The notes: generated by a model not told the origin, from the sequence alone. Positions 30,244 to 39,800 are shown, counted from the stretch's first letter. The stretch is 64,000 bases of DNA from an uncultured Bacteroidota bacterium (GCA_902559035.1 CACEGG010000001.1:62001-126000), one strand, 5' to 3'. Numbers and translations: made by a program.

Positions 30244-30876
30244 GTGAAATTTAAATCTGATAAAGAAAAAATTGATTTAGGACTACAACTTCCTTTAATG
30301 GAATCTTTTTATACAATTCAAGGTGAGGGATTTCACAAAGGAACCGCTGCATATTTCATAAGATTAGGTGGATGTGATGTTGGTTGTCATTGGTGTGATG
30401 TAAAAGAAAGTTGGGATCCCAATAGTCACCCATCAACTGATATTTATGAAATTTTTTTAAAAGCTAAACAAAAATCAAATGTAATTGTAGTAACGGGTGG
30501 GGAACCATTAATGTATGATATGAATCCACTGACTGATTTGTTGATTAAAAATAATATGCAAACACATATTGAAACTTCAGGGGTCTATCCTTTAACAGGA
30601 ATTTGGGATTGGATTTGTTTAAGTCCTAAGAAAAATAAATCTCCACTCAAGAGTATTTATCCAAAAGCAAATGAATTGAAGGTTATTATATATAATAGGG
30701 ATGATTTTAAATTTGCTGAACGACAATCTAGAGTGGTTTCAAGTGAATGTTTATTATATCTTCAGCCTGAGTGGGGTAAAAGAGAAAAGATAATGCCACT
30801 TATAGTAGATTATGTAATGGAAAACCCTAAATGGAGAGTTTCACTTCAAACGCATAAGTATTTAAATATTCCTTAA
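30244..30876 (+). CDS. queE: 7-carboxy-7-deazaguanine synthase
   Basis: 210 residues. A radical SAM enzyme making CDG for queuosine tRNA modification. The SAM cluster motif is C44-x3-C48-x2-C51 (CDVGCHWC), with GGEPL further on and QPEWGK near the end. GTG at 30244 is favoured because the LQLPLMESFYTIQGEG region usually extends upstream of the internal ATG at 30298. Its end overlaps namZ through a shared TTAA (30873-30876). Other queuosine genes are not in the window. Confidence 0.93.
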   Translation: MKFKSDKEKIDLGLQLPLMESFYTIQGEGFHKGTAAYFIRLGGCDVGCHWCDVKESWDPNSHPSTDIYEIFLKAKQKSNVIVVTGGEPLMYDMNPLTDLLIKNNMQTHIETSGVYPLTGIWDWICLSPKKNKSPLKSIYPKANELKVIIYNRDDFKFAERQSRVVSSECLLYLQPEWGKREKIMPLIVDYVMENPKWRVSLQTHKYLNIP

Positions 30877-32054
30877 TCGTAAATTAAATATTTTGATCTT
30901 ATTTTTTTAAACTGGTTCAGATCAGATTCCCAACTTAATTTTATTTCATTTTCGTTTCTTCCTTCAATTATCTGTTTTTTTAAATCATAATTACCAGCTA
31001 ATAAATCAAAACTTTTTTTAAAAAATGAAGTTTTATCCTCAGTTACATTGTAGGCTTCAATAATCCATTTTAAATTAATTTCATTTAGCCTGTTAGTATT
31101 TTTAAGATTTATTCCAAAACATTTCTTGTTTTTGTGTTTAGGATGTTTTGCTCCAGGCATGGATTTGGGTGTAAAACTATAATCATAATTTGTCCATTCT
31201 GGATTACCAATTATTTGAAACTGATGATTTGTTCCTCTACCAACACTCACATTGGTCCCTTCAAAGAGACATAGGCTTGGGTAGAGGTTAATTGACTTTT
31301 TGTTAGGTAAGTTTGGAGATGGCTTTTGTGGTGTGTCGTAAATAATTTTCCTATTATAATTTTTCATCTTAATAATTTTTAGATCACATTTAATTCCATT
31401 GTTTAACCACCCTTCACTATTTACCATTGACGCATATTCTCCGATAGTCATTCCATGAACTATTGGAATTGGGTGCATTCCAATAAAACTTTTAAGCTTA
31501 GATTTTCTCAAAGGACCGTCGACATAATGTCCATTGGGATTTGGTCTGTCTAAAACAATTAACTTTAAATCGTTTTCAGAAGCGGCTTCCATTATGTAAT
31601 GAAGTGTTGAAATATAGGTATAGAACCTTGCTCCAACATCTTGAATGTCAAAAATTAAAATATCTAAATCAGCTAATTGTTTGTCCTTAGGTTTTTTATT
31701 ATCTCCGTATAATGACACTATTTCAACTCCTGTTTTTGAATCAATATTATTACTCACTTTTTCACCTGCATCTGCTTCCCCTCTAAAACCATGTTCAGGC
31801 GAAAATATTTTATTTACCCTAATATTCATTGACAATAAGGAATCAACTAAATGAACATAATTTCCTTTATTATAAATTAAAGAGGTATGATTACCAACTA
31901 CACCTACATTAAGTCCCAATAAGTCATTTACATATAGCTCTGTTCTATTTGCACCTAAATAATTTTCATTAAAAGTTTGTGCAACAGAAAATTTACTGAA
32001 AAGAGTAAATATTAAAAAAAGGGTAATTTTATATTTTAATAAATGTAATTTCAT
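30873..32054 (-). CDS. NamZ-type exo-beta-N-acetylmuramidase (DUF1343)
   Basis: 393 residues with a signal peptide (residues 1-25, ending SVAQ). The family, characterised in Bacillus subtilis NamZ, removes terminal MurNAc from peptidoglycan fragments, so this is likely a periplasmic cell-wall recycling enzyme. Conserved blocks are GVVGNHTSL, IFSPEHGFRGEADAGEKV, FDIQDVGARFYTYISTLHY, LDRPNPNG and IPIVHGMTIGEYASM. Its start is only 3 bases from that of the divergent permease gene and its stop overlaps queE. Confidence 0.9.
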   Translation of the reverse strand: MKLHLLKYKITLFLIFTLFSKFSVAQTFNENYLGANRTELYVNDLLGLNVGVVGNHTSLIYNKGNYVHLVDSLLSMNIRVNKIFSPEHGFRGEADAGEKVSNNIDSKTGVEIVSLYGDNKKPKDKQLADLDILIFDIQDVGARFYTYISTLHYIMEAASENDLKLIVLDRPNPNGHYVDGPLRKSKLKSFIGMHPIPIVHGMTIGEYASMVNSEGWLNNGIKCDLKIIKMKNYNRKIIYDTPQKPSPNLPNKKSINLYPSLCLFEGTNVSVGRGTNHQFQIIGNPEWTNYDYSFTPKSMPGAKHPKHKNKKCFGINLKNTNRLNEINLKWIIEAYNVTEDKTSFFKKSFDLLAGNYDLKKQIIEGRNENEIKLSWESDLNQFKKIRSKYLIYD

Positions 32055-32057
32055 AAT

Positions 32058-33291
32058 ATGAAGTTTGAAACTTATGTGGCGTCTAGATTCAGAAAATCTT
32101 ATACATATAAAAATACCGTTTCCTCTCCAATTATAAAAATATCAGTTTTTTCGATTATTATAGGAATAGTTATGATGATTATTTCAGTATCATCAAGTGT
32201 TGGGTTGCAAAAAAACAATCGAAACTAAAATTTCATCTTTTTTTGGACATATTTCAATTTCTAACTTTGAAAATAATACATCCTTTTCATCCATAAGTCC
32301 AATAAGTCTTTCTTTGGATTATAAAAAACTACATAATAATTCTGAAATAATTCATATTCAGAATGTTGCGTATAAGTCTGGTTTGATAGTTAATAAAAAT
32401 AGTTTTGAGGGGGTGGTTTTTAAGGGAATATCCTCAGATTTTAATTGGTCTAGTTTTTCTAAATATATACGAAAAGGAAAAATTATGACTATTAATGAGA
32501 CTGTTTCAAATCAGGTCATAATATCAGAATATTTATCAAAAAAACTATCACTAGACTTAAATGATAAATTTAAAGCTACATTTTTCAAACCGAACTCAAC
32601 CTCTATACCTAATGAAAGAATATTTGAAGTTAGTGGTATTTTTAGTTCAGGCTTAATTGAATTTGATGAAACCTATTTTATTGGAGATATTAAGCATATC
32701 CAAAAAATGAATAAGTGGAATTCTAACCAATTTGGAAATGTTGAAATTTTCCTTAAAAACTATTCACAACTAGAAAAAGTTTCAAATCAACTTTATAAAA
32801 AAACTAGCGCTGAAATTAACGTTTTATCAATTGTAAATAGATTTCCAGAAATTTTTAATTGGATGGCATTATTTGATATTAATGTTCTTTTGATAATTAT
32901 CATTATGATTTTGGTAGGTGGAATTAATATGATTACGGCATTACTTGTAACTGTTTTGGAAAAAACTTCAATAATAGGCGTTTTAAAAACTTTAGGAAGT
33001 TCTAACAAAAGCATGAGGACTATTTTTTTAATTAATGGTGCATATTTGATAAGTTTGGGTCTTGTTATAGGTAATTTTATTGCACTTGGTTTAATTTTTA
33101 TTCAAAATTATACAGGATTTATAAAGCTTGACCCTGATACTTATTATGTTTCCGAACTCCCATTCGATTTTAATTTAATGACTTTATTAATTTTAAATAT
33201 TTCAGTATTATTATTCTGTTTTACGATGTTAATTATTCCTTCATTTATAATAAGTAAGATATCTCCCTCAGAATCTATTAAAATAAAATAA
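32058..33291 (+). pseudogene. LolE/FtsX-type ABC transporter permease, frame interrupted by one extra A in an A7 run
   Basis: From the ATG at 32058 the frame gives a cytoplasmic start MKFETYVASRFRKSYTY and a first membrane helix, then stops at 32228 after 56 codons. The remainder from 32197 in another frame is a normal periplasmic domain followed by three helices near the C-terminus (VLLIIIIMILVGGINMI; AYLISLGLVIGNFI; LLILNISVLLFCFTMLI). Reading A32209-32215 as six A instead of seven joins GLQ to KTIETKISSFFGH and gives one 410-residue protein matching the family length. It would serve in lipoprotein release or another MacB/LolCE-type system. It may be a sequencing error, a slippage-rescued gene or an early pseudogene. 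No ATPase gene is next to it. Confidence 0.85.
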
Positions 33292-33322
33292 TTTGAAAAT
33301 ATGTATTGAGGATCTATATCAT

Positions 33323-33330
33323 TACATTTG
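33323..33330 (+). promoter_or_regulatory. -7 box of the cysM-like gene
   Basis: TACATTTG matches TAnnTTTG exactly and ends 9 bases before the ATG at 33340. TTG-like elements upstream (33306-33308, and TTTG at 33292-33295) are at off-consensus distances (14 and 27 bases). The implied leader is only a few bases. Confidence 0.5.
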
Positions 33331-33339
33331 CAAATTGCA

Positions 33340-34323
33340 ATGAAATATTTTAAAAATATATTAGAAACAATAGGAAACACACCTTTAATAAAATTAAATT
33401 CATTAACAAAAGATATTGATGCTTTAGTTCTTGCAAAAGTTGAATATTTTAACCCAGGTAGTTCAATTAAAGATCGAATGGCACTTAAAATGATTGAAGA
33501 TGCCGAAAAGGACGGTAGGCTTAAACCAGGATACACTATTGTTGAAGGAACCTCTGGAAACACAGGCATGGGATTAGCTCTTGCAGCAATAGTGAAGGGC
33601 TACAAATTAATTTGTGTTTCAACTGATAAACAGTCAAAAGAAAAATTTGATGTTTTGAAGGCTGTTGGAGCCGAAGTAGTAGTTTGTCCTACTGATGTTA
33701 AACCTGATGATCCTATATCCTACTATTCAACTGCTAAAAGAATTGGTGAAGAAACTCCAAATTCCTGGTATGTTAATCAATATGACAATCCAGCAAATGC
33801 GATTGCACATTACGAAACCACTGGACCAGAAATTTGGGAACAAACCGGCGGAAAAATTACACATTTTGTTGTAGGTGTAGGTACTGGTGGAACAATATCA
33901 GGAGTTGCTAAATATTTAAAAGAAAAAAACCCTATGATTAAAATTTGGGGAATTGATACTTATGGTTCAGTATTTAAAAAATTTCATGAGACGGGTATTT
34001 TTGATGAAACTGAAATATATCCATACATAACTGAGGGAATTGGAGAAGATATTATTCCTAAAAATGTAAATTTTGAATTAATAGATAAGTTTGAAAAAGT
34101 TACAGATGAAGATGCGGCAATTTACACAAGAAAATTAGCTAAGCAAGAAGGGATTTTTGCAGGTAATTCATGCGGTGCAGCAGTTAAAGGTGTTTTACAG
34201 TTAAAAGAAAACTTTACCAAAGATGATGTAGTTGTCGTTTTATTACATGACTCTGGAAGCAGATATATTGGGAAAATATATAATGATGATTGGATGATAA
34301 AAAATAATTTTAGTTTAGATTGA
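33340..34323 (+). CDS. cysM: Cysteine synthase family PLP enzyme (CysM-like)
   Basis: 327 residues from the ATG at 33340; the upstream TTG at 33328 is part of the -7 box and is rejected. Fold-type II PLP enzyme that joins an activated serine with sulfide. PLP lysine Lys44 lies in NPGSSIKDRMAL, the substrate loop is EGTSGNTGMG, and the phosphate-binding loop is GVGTGGTISG. Relatives include cystathionine beta-synthase-like and O-phosphoserine-using enzymes, so the exact substrate is uncertain. dpaL-like gene follows 4 bases later. Confidence 0.88.
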   Translation: MKYFKNILETIGNTPLIKLNSLTKDIDALVLAKVEYFNPGSSIKDRMALKMIEDAEKDGRLKPGYTIVEGTSGNTGMGLALAAIVKGYKLICVSTDKQSKEKFDVLKAVGAEVVVCPTDVKPDDPISYYSTAKRIGEETPNSWYVNQYDNPANAIAHYETTGPEIWEQTGGKITHFVVGVGTGGTISGVAKYLKEKNPMIKIWGIDTYGSVFKKFHETGIFDETEIYPYITEGIGEDIIPKNVNFELIDKFEKVTDEDAAIYTRKLAKQEGIFAGNSCGAAVKGVLQLKENFTKDDVVVVLLHDSGSRYIGKIYNDDWMIKNNFSLD

Positions 34324-34327
34324 GGAC

Positions 34328-35440
34328 ATGAAAGATTTTCTTATAAATAATTCTAAAGTTGTTTTTAAAGAAAATTTAACCCATTCAATTCTTTCCCAAA
34401 GTAATTCTTACAATTTTCATACCTCCAAAAACTACTACAACAAAACTTCATTATTAGAACTTAAATCTTTATCAAAAGAAATAGGAGTGAAGAGTATTTC
34501 AATCAAGGATGAGTCTAACAGATTTGGTTTAAACTCATTTAAGGTCTTAGGTTCTACATTCGCTATTGATAAAATTTTAGACAAACAGCCTAAAATTGAG
34601 ACATTTTGTACTGCAACGGATGGTAATCATGGTAAAGGATTAGCTTGGGCTGCTCAAAACATTAATAAGAAAGTTATTGTTTATGTTCCAAAAGACACCA
34701 CTTTAGAAAGAATAAAAGAAATTGAAAAGTACAACGCAAATGTTTATCAACTTAATTTAAATTATGAAGATACATGTGTTTATGCATATCAAGAAAGTAA
34801 GAAAAATAATTGGTGCTTAGTTCAAGATGCTTCATGGGACAATTATGAAGAAATACCTGCACTAATAATGTCTGGTTATTTAACTCATTTTAAAGAAATA
34901 GAATGTTTTACAAACAACATGACCAAATCTAAATATGATATTATTTTTTTACAATGTGGTGTTGGTAGTTGGGCAGCGTCTTGTATTTGGTATTATATGC
35001 AAGAATTTAAAAATAATAGACCTAAAATAGTATTGATTGAACCAGATGAGGCTTGTGGAGTTTATGAATCCTTTGCTAACGGAAAAAGATGTTCCCCTAG
35101 AACTAATTTCAACACAATAATGGCTGGTTTAAACTGTGGAATTCCCTCAAAAAGTGCCTGGAAAATTATTCAACAAGGTTGTGATGCGGTATTAAAAATT
35201 TCTGATACTGATACTAAAAAAGCAATAAAAAAATTATACTACCCAAAGGGGGGTGATCCTAAAATAGTTTCAGGTGAATCTGGTGCAGCTGGATTAGCTG
35301 GCTTATTAAAAGTAATTAATAATAAAGAGTTATATGAGCTTAAAAGTTATTTAAATCTAAATAAAGACTCAAAAATTCTGTTATTCAATACTGAAGGAGA
35401 TACAGATGAAAATAGTTTTAAAAAAATAATTTCAAATTAA
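34328..35440 (+). CDS. Diaminopropionate ammonia-lyase
   Basis: 370 residues, slightly shorter than the E. coli YgeX (398). A second fold-type II PLP enzyme, with Lys72 in the SNRFGLNSFKVLG motif, the TDGNHGKGLAWAA loop and the CGVGSWAA block. The family converts 2,3-diaminopropionate (and serine) to pyruvate and ammonia. It is directly downstream of the cysM-like gene, and the two may form one unit in amino-acid metabolism. Its stop overlaps the M28 peptidase stop through TTAA (35437-35440). Confidence 0.85.
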   Translation: MKDFLINNSKVVFKENLTHSILSQSNSYNFHTSKNYYNKTSLLELKSLSKEIGVKSISIKDESNRFGLNSFKVLGSTFAIDKILDKQPKIETFCTATDGNHGKGLAWAAQNINKKVIVYVPKDTTLERIKEIEKYNANVYQLNLNYEDTCVYAYQESKKNNWCLVQDASWDNYEEIPALIMSGYLTHFKEIECFTNNMTKSKYDIIFLQCGVGSWAASCIWYYMQEFKNNRPKIVLIEPDEACGVYESFANGKRCSPRTNFNTIMAGLNCGIPSKSAWKIIQQGCDAVLKISDTDTKKAIKKLYYPKGGDPKIVSGESGAAGLAGLLKVINNKELYELKSYLNLNKDSKILLFNTEGDTDENSFKKIISN

Positions 35441-36771
35441 TTAAATACTTCGCTTGGAAATACCACAACACTTTCCTTTCCATTTTTACCAACACTTGAT
35501 ACGCCAAACAAAAAATTATCAATTACAACTCCATCTAAAGTGAAGTTATTTACATTCCCTACATATTTGCTCATATCCCAGTGTGGAGATGTTGTTTCTC
35601 TCCAGTATATTTTATAACCTTTAATATTCTGATCTTCAATCTGATCCCACTTAAGTGTTGTAGATGGCTTGACAGCTCCTCCAATTTTAACATTTTTAGG
35701 TTGAATCGGACTCCACCCCAAACTTGCTAAGTTTATGGCATTAACAGCAGTAAGTTTTTTTACATAATTAAAATTAACACCTGAAATTACATCACCATAA
35801 CTAATACCATTTTCAAATCTTATGTTTTGATGTTGTCTGTTATAGTTTTCGTGTGTTTCCATAATTCTAACTCCAGCAAATCCTAAATCATTAAAAGGTC
35901 TATGATGCCCTCCTCTTCCAAATCTATCAAGTCTATATATTAGCTTTGGTTTCATTTCAGGCATGTAATTTGAAACGGTTTTGTAAATATATCTTGCCAG
36001 TTGTCTAGAATTACCATCAACTTCCCCTCCATAAAATCTTCTCCTTTTAATTGATATTTCCGATTCATTGGCTGGAGTTGGTTCAGAGAATATTCTAAAA
36101 CTGGAATTGTCTATTATCCCATCGATTCCCTCTATATTTCCAATCATATCGTTATTCAAAATTCCAATTAAATCCCAATTATTTTTTTTTATATAATTGG
36201 CAAATCCTGCACCACCATATAAACCTTGTTCCTCACCAGACAGACCTATGTATATTATACTATTTTCAAATCTGTATTTACTTAAAACATGAGCAGCTTC
36301 AATTACTCCTGCCATCCCTGAAGCATTGTCATTAGCTCCAGGTGAGGGTGAGATATAATCATTTGGATCACTAACTCTACTGTCAATGTCACCACTCATT
36401 ATTATAAATCTATTTGGATATTTCTCTCCCCTTTGTATAGCAACAACATTATTAATCCAGACGTCTTTAATTAGTCTTCTTTTATTTTTTTTAAAATAAT
36501 TTTTTTGATAAAAAACCTCAAGACAACTATTACAATCTGTGGAAATTTTTTCAAAAGCTTTTTTAATCCATCTTCTTGCGGCACCTATTCCAGTTTTATT
36601 AGAAATAGTATCACTTAAAGTATGCCTTGTTTCAAAAGAAACAAGTTTTTTAATATTAAACTCTATTCTGGATTCTGAAACTTTATTAATTATATCATAA
36701 AAGTCTTTATCACTTTGTGAAAAACATAGATTAACTAAAAAAAAAATAGGTATGATTTTTAAATGTTTCAT
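35437..36771 (-). CDS. Secreted M28-family zinc peptidase with C-terminal Fn3-like domain
   Basis: 444 residues. Signal peptide 1-18 (KIIPIFFLVNLCFSQ). The M28 domain (about 100-350) has GDIDSRVSD (127-135), the bridging Asp148 in GANDNASG, the catalytic Glu pair in SGEEQGLYG (180-181), and HETHEN-type METHENYNRQH later. In most M28 peptidases the first metal ligand is His (HxDS); here it is Asp128. A fibronectin-III-like segment fills about 365-444. Probably an exported aminopeptidase that digests peptides. It begins 33 bases after the acyl-CoA dehydrogenase stop. Confidence 0.88.
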   Translation of the reverse strand: MKHLKIIPIFFLVNLCFSQSDKDFYDIINKVSESRIEFNIKKLVSFETRHTLSDTISNKTGIGAARRWIKKAFEKISTDCNSCLEVFYQKNYFKKNKRRLIKDVWINNVVAIQRGEKYPNRFIIMSGDIDSRVSDPNDYISPSPGANDNASGMAGVIEAAHVLSKYRFENSIIYIGLSGEEQGLYGGAGFANYIKKNNWDLIGILNNDMIGNIEGIDGIIDNSSFRIFSEPTPANESEISIKRRRFYGGEVDGNSRQLARYIYKTVSNYMPEMKPKLIYRLDRFGRGGHHRPFNDLGFAGVRIMETHENYNRQHQNIRFENGISYGDVISGVNFNYVKKLTAVNAINLASLGWSPIQPKNVKIGGAVKPSTTLKWDQIEDQNIKGYKIYWRETTSPHWDMSKYVGNVNNFTLDGVVIDNFLFGVSSVGKNGKESVVVFPSEVFN

Positions 36772-36803
36772 ACCTAAATTTAATGCAAAAATTTAAAACT
36801 ATT

Positions 36804-38606
36804 TTAAAAACAATATTTGTTTTCGGATTTCAATTGATCAGCGATCTTATTTTTTAAATCAATAATATTTGGGAACTCGTAATATTTTGTAAATCTTTTG
36901 AGCCCCATAAGTAAGCCTCTTTGCTCATCTCCTTCCGAGGAAGAAATTATGACTTGTTTTGCTTTGGATTGAATTGTATCAACTGCTTGATATAAATATA
37001 ACTGAGTCATATAAATTTGATTTTTTTGATTCTCTTCTCCAAAGCGTTTAACATTTTTTTCAGTTCTAAGTAACGCAGATTCAACCATATAAACCTCAAT
37101 TAGTACGTCTGCGACATTTAAAAGCATCTGTTGATGTTCATCTAATTTCTCACCATATTTTTGAATTCCTGCACCTGCTAACATTAAGAAGATCTTTTTT
37201 AAATTTTTGATAATTAACTTTTCTTGGGCAAAAAGCTCAGTTAAATCAGGAACTTCAAATGATGGAATTTCCATTAATTCTTTTCCGACATTAGTTGCTG
37301 GAGTTATAATATCTAAGTGTCCCTTCATTGCTTTTTTAATTAGCATTCCAACACTAAGCATTCTATTTATTTCGTTAGTACCTTCATAAATTCTTCCAAT
37401 TCTACAATCTCTCCAAGCTCCTTCCATTGGAGTTTCGGCTGAAAATCCCATTCCTCCAAAAACTTGTATTCCTTCATCAGCTACATTTTGCATATCCTCA
37501 CTTACGGCAACCTTTAAAATAGAACATTCAATTACATATTCTTCAACACCCTTTAATTCAGAATCTTGAAAATTATTTCCATTTGCATGTCTAATTTTAA
37601 TTCTATCTTCAATGTCTTTTGCTGCTCGATAAGAAGCAGACTCACCAACATAAGTATCAGTTGCCATTTGTGCTAGTTTTTCTTTTATAGCTTCAAAGTC
37701 AATAATATTAGTTTTAAACTGAGTTCTTTCACTTGCATATTGAATAGCGTGAGTTGTTACTCTTTTCATAGCATCTAAACAGGCTACAGCAAGTTTAATT
37801 CTCCCAACATTTAATGAGTTCATAGCAATTTTAAACCCACTTCCTCGTTCTGAAAGCATATTTTCAATTGGTACTTTAGTTTCATAAAAAAATACTTGTC
37901 TAGTAGATGACGAATGAATTCCTAATTTTTTTTCTTCTTCTCCTAATGTAATTCCATTATCTTCATCATTTGGAACAATAAATCCAGTAATATTTTTATC
38001 ATCTTCAATTCTAGCAAAAACTATAAATAACTTTGCGAATCCTGCATTTGAAATCCACATTTTTTGGCCTGTAATTTTATAGTGTTTCCCATCTTCACTA
38101 AGAACTGCTTTTGTTTTACCGCTATTTGCATCTGATCCTGCTGTAGGTTCTGTTAAACAATAAGATCCAAATATTTCACCAGAAGCTAATTTTGGAACGT
38201 ATTTTTTATTCTGCTCCTCATTACCGTAAAGAACAATAGGCATTGTACCAATTCCGGTATGAGCTCCAAACGCAGTTGATAATGATCCTACTGCACCCGA
38301 AATGGTTTCGCAAACCAACATTGTTGAAACAAAACCCATACCCATGCCACCATATTCAACAGGGACAGCTACGCTTAAAAAACCTAAATCACCTGCTTTT
38401 TTCATTACTTCTTCAGTAAGTTTATAATCTTTATTCTCAAATCTTTCTCTATGAGGCAAAACTTCTTTTTCAATAAAATCTTGAACTGCCTGCTTCATCA
38501 TCAGTTGTTCTTCATTAAAGTCTTCAGGTGTAAATACATTATTACACTCAGTTTCTTTTATGATGAACTCACCACCTCTTGTAATATTTTTCTCTTCTAT
38601 ATTCAT
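36804..38606 (-). CDS. Acyl-CoA dehydrogenase with C-terminal extension
   Basis: 600 residues. FAD enzyme that performs the first step of beta-oxidation. The core (about 30-410) shows YCLTEPTAGSDANSG, the FAD/substrate segment and the catalytic glutamate in YEGTNEINRMLSVG. An extra helical domain of about 170 residues follows, as in long-chain flavobacterial members. Last gene of the MarR-hydroxyacyl dehydrogenase-thiolase-dehydrogenase run, 6 bases after the thiolase gene. Confidence 0.95.
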   Translation of the reverse strand: MNIEEKNITRGGEFIIKETECNNVFTPEDFNEEQLMMKQAVQDFIEKEVLPHRERFENKDYKLTEEVMKKAGDLGFLSVAVPVEYGGMGMGFVSTMLVCETISGAVGSLSTAFGAHTGIGTMPIVLYGNEEQNKKYVPKLASGEIFGSYCLTEPTAGSDANSGKTKAVLSEDGKHYKITGQKMWISNAGFAKLFIVFARIEDDKNITGFIVPNDEDNGITLGEEEKKLGIHSSSTRQVFFYETKVPIENMLSERGSGFKIAMNSLNVGRIKLAVACLDAMKRVTTHAIQYASERTQFKTNIIDFEAIKEKLAQMATDTYVGESASYRAAKDIEDRIKIRHANGNNFQDSELKGVEEYVIECSILKVAVSEDMQNVADEGIQVFGGMGFSAETPMEGAWRDCRIGRIYEGTNEINRMLSVGMLIKKAMKGHLDIITPATNVGKELMEIPSFEVPDLTELFAQEKLIIKNLKKIFLMLAGAGIQKYGEKLDEHQQMLLNVADVLIEVYMVESALLRTEKNVKRFGEENQKNQIYMTQLYLYQAVDTIQSKAKQVIISSSEGDEQRGLLMGLKRFTKYYEFPNIIDLKNKIADQLKSENKYCF

Positions 38607-38612
38607 TTTTTT

Positions 38613-39797
38613 TTAGTTTAAAAATTCATAAATACCTGCAGCACCTTGGCCAGTTCCTACACACATTGTTACCATTCCATATTTTGATTTTCTGTCTCTC
38701 ATTTCATTAAAAAGTTGAACAGAAAGTTTAGCTCCAGAGCATCCAAGTGGATGTCCAAGGGCAATAGCTCCCCCATTTACATTTATAATTTCTTGATTTA
38801 AATCTAATTCTCTTATCACGGCTAATGATTGTGATGAGAAGGCTTCATTAAGCTCAATTAAATCAATATCATCGATTTTCATTTGTGCTTGCTTCAAAAC
38901 TTTAGGAATAGCTTTAACAGGACCAATTCCCATAATTTTTGGCGGAACTCCAGCTACTGCATAATTTACGAGTCTAGCTATTGGCTTTAGGTTTAGTTCT
39001 TTTACCATTTTTTCGCTCATTATTAAAACAAATGCAGCTCCATCACTCATTTGAGATGAGTTACCTGCTGTAACACTTCCATTCATTGAAAAAACGGGTC
39101 TTAATTTATTGAGAACCTTAAGATTTGTATCTTTTCTTGGACCTTCATCTCTATCAACAGTGTATTCTCTGGTGTTTCTTTTGCCATTTTCATCAAGAAA
39201 TGTTTCATTTACTTTGATAGGTACTATTTGAGATTTAAATTTTCCTTTTGAAATTGCATCAACCGCTTTAAGATGTGAGTTTAAAGCAAATTCATCTTGA
39301 TCCTCCCTATTAACTTTAAATTGTTCAGCAACTTGTTCAGCAGTTAAACCCATTCCCCAATAGTAATCTTCTTTTCCTTCTTTAGCAATTGCATAATCAG
39401 GAACTGGCTTGTAGCCTCCCATAGGAATAAAACTCATGCTTTCTACACCACCAGCGATAATACATTCTGCCATTCCAGATTTTATTTTGGCAGATGCCAT
39501 GGCTATTGTTTCTAAACCAGAGGCACAATACCTATTGACTGTTACACCTGGCACATCTTCAACATTTAGACCCATAAGAGAAATTACTCTTCCTATATTT
39601 AGACCCTGCTCGGCTTCTGGTGTTGCATTACCAACTATTACATCATCAATTCTAGTTTTATCAAGTTCAGGAACCTCACTTACCATATGATTTATAGTTT
39701 CTGATGCAAGTTCGTCAGGTCTTTTAAACCTAAATAATCCTTTTGGAGCTTTTCCTACAGCTGTTCTGTAAGCTTTTACTATGTATGCTTCTTTCAT
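38613..39797 (-). CDS. Acetyl-CoA C-acyltransferase (3-ketoacyl-CoA thiolase)
   Basis: 394 residues. The thiolase cleaves 3-ketoacyl-CoA to acetyl-CoA and shortened acyl-CoA. The nucleophile Cys91 is in NRYCASGLETIAMA, the catalytic His is in GGAIALGHPLGCSGA, and the second Cys is in MVTMCVGTGQGAAG. It sits 3 bases after the multifunctional enzyme gene and 6 before the dehydrogenase gene, so the operon encodes the full beta-oxidation spiral. Confidence 0.96.
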   Translation of the reverse strand: MKEAYIVKAYRTAVGKAPKGLFRFKRPDELASETINHMVSEVPELDKTRIDDVIVGNATPEAEQGLNIGRVISLMGLNVEDVPGVTVNRYCASGLETIAMASAKIKSGMAECIIAGGVESMSFIPMGGYKPVPDYAIAKEGKEDYYWGMGLTAEQVAEQFKVNREDQDEFALNSHLKAVDAISKGKFKSQIVPIKVNETFLDENGKRNTREYTVDRDEGPRKDTNLKVLNKLRPVFSMNGSVTAGNSSQMSDGAAFVLIMSEKMVKELNLKPIARLVNYAVAGVPPKIMGIGPVKAIPKVLKQAQMKIDDIDLIELNEAFSSQSLAVIRELDLNQEIINVNGGAIALGHPLGCSGAKLSVQLFNEMRDRKSKYGMVTMCVGTGQGAAGIYEFLN

Positions 39798-39800
39798 AAT

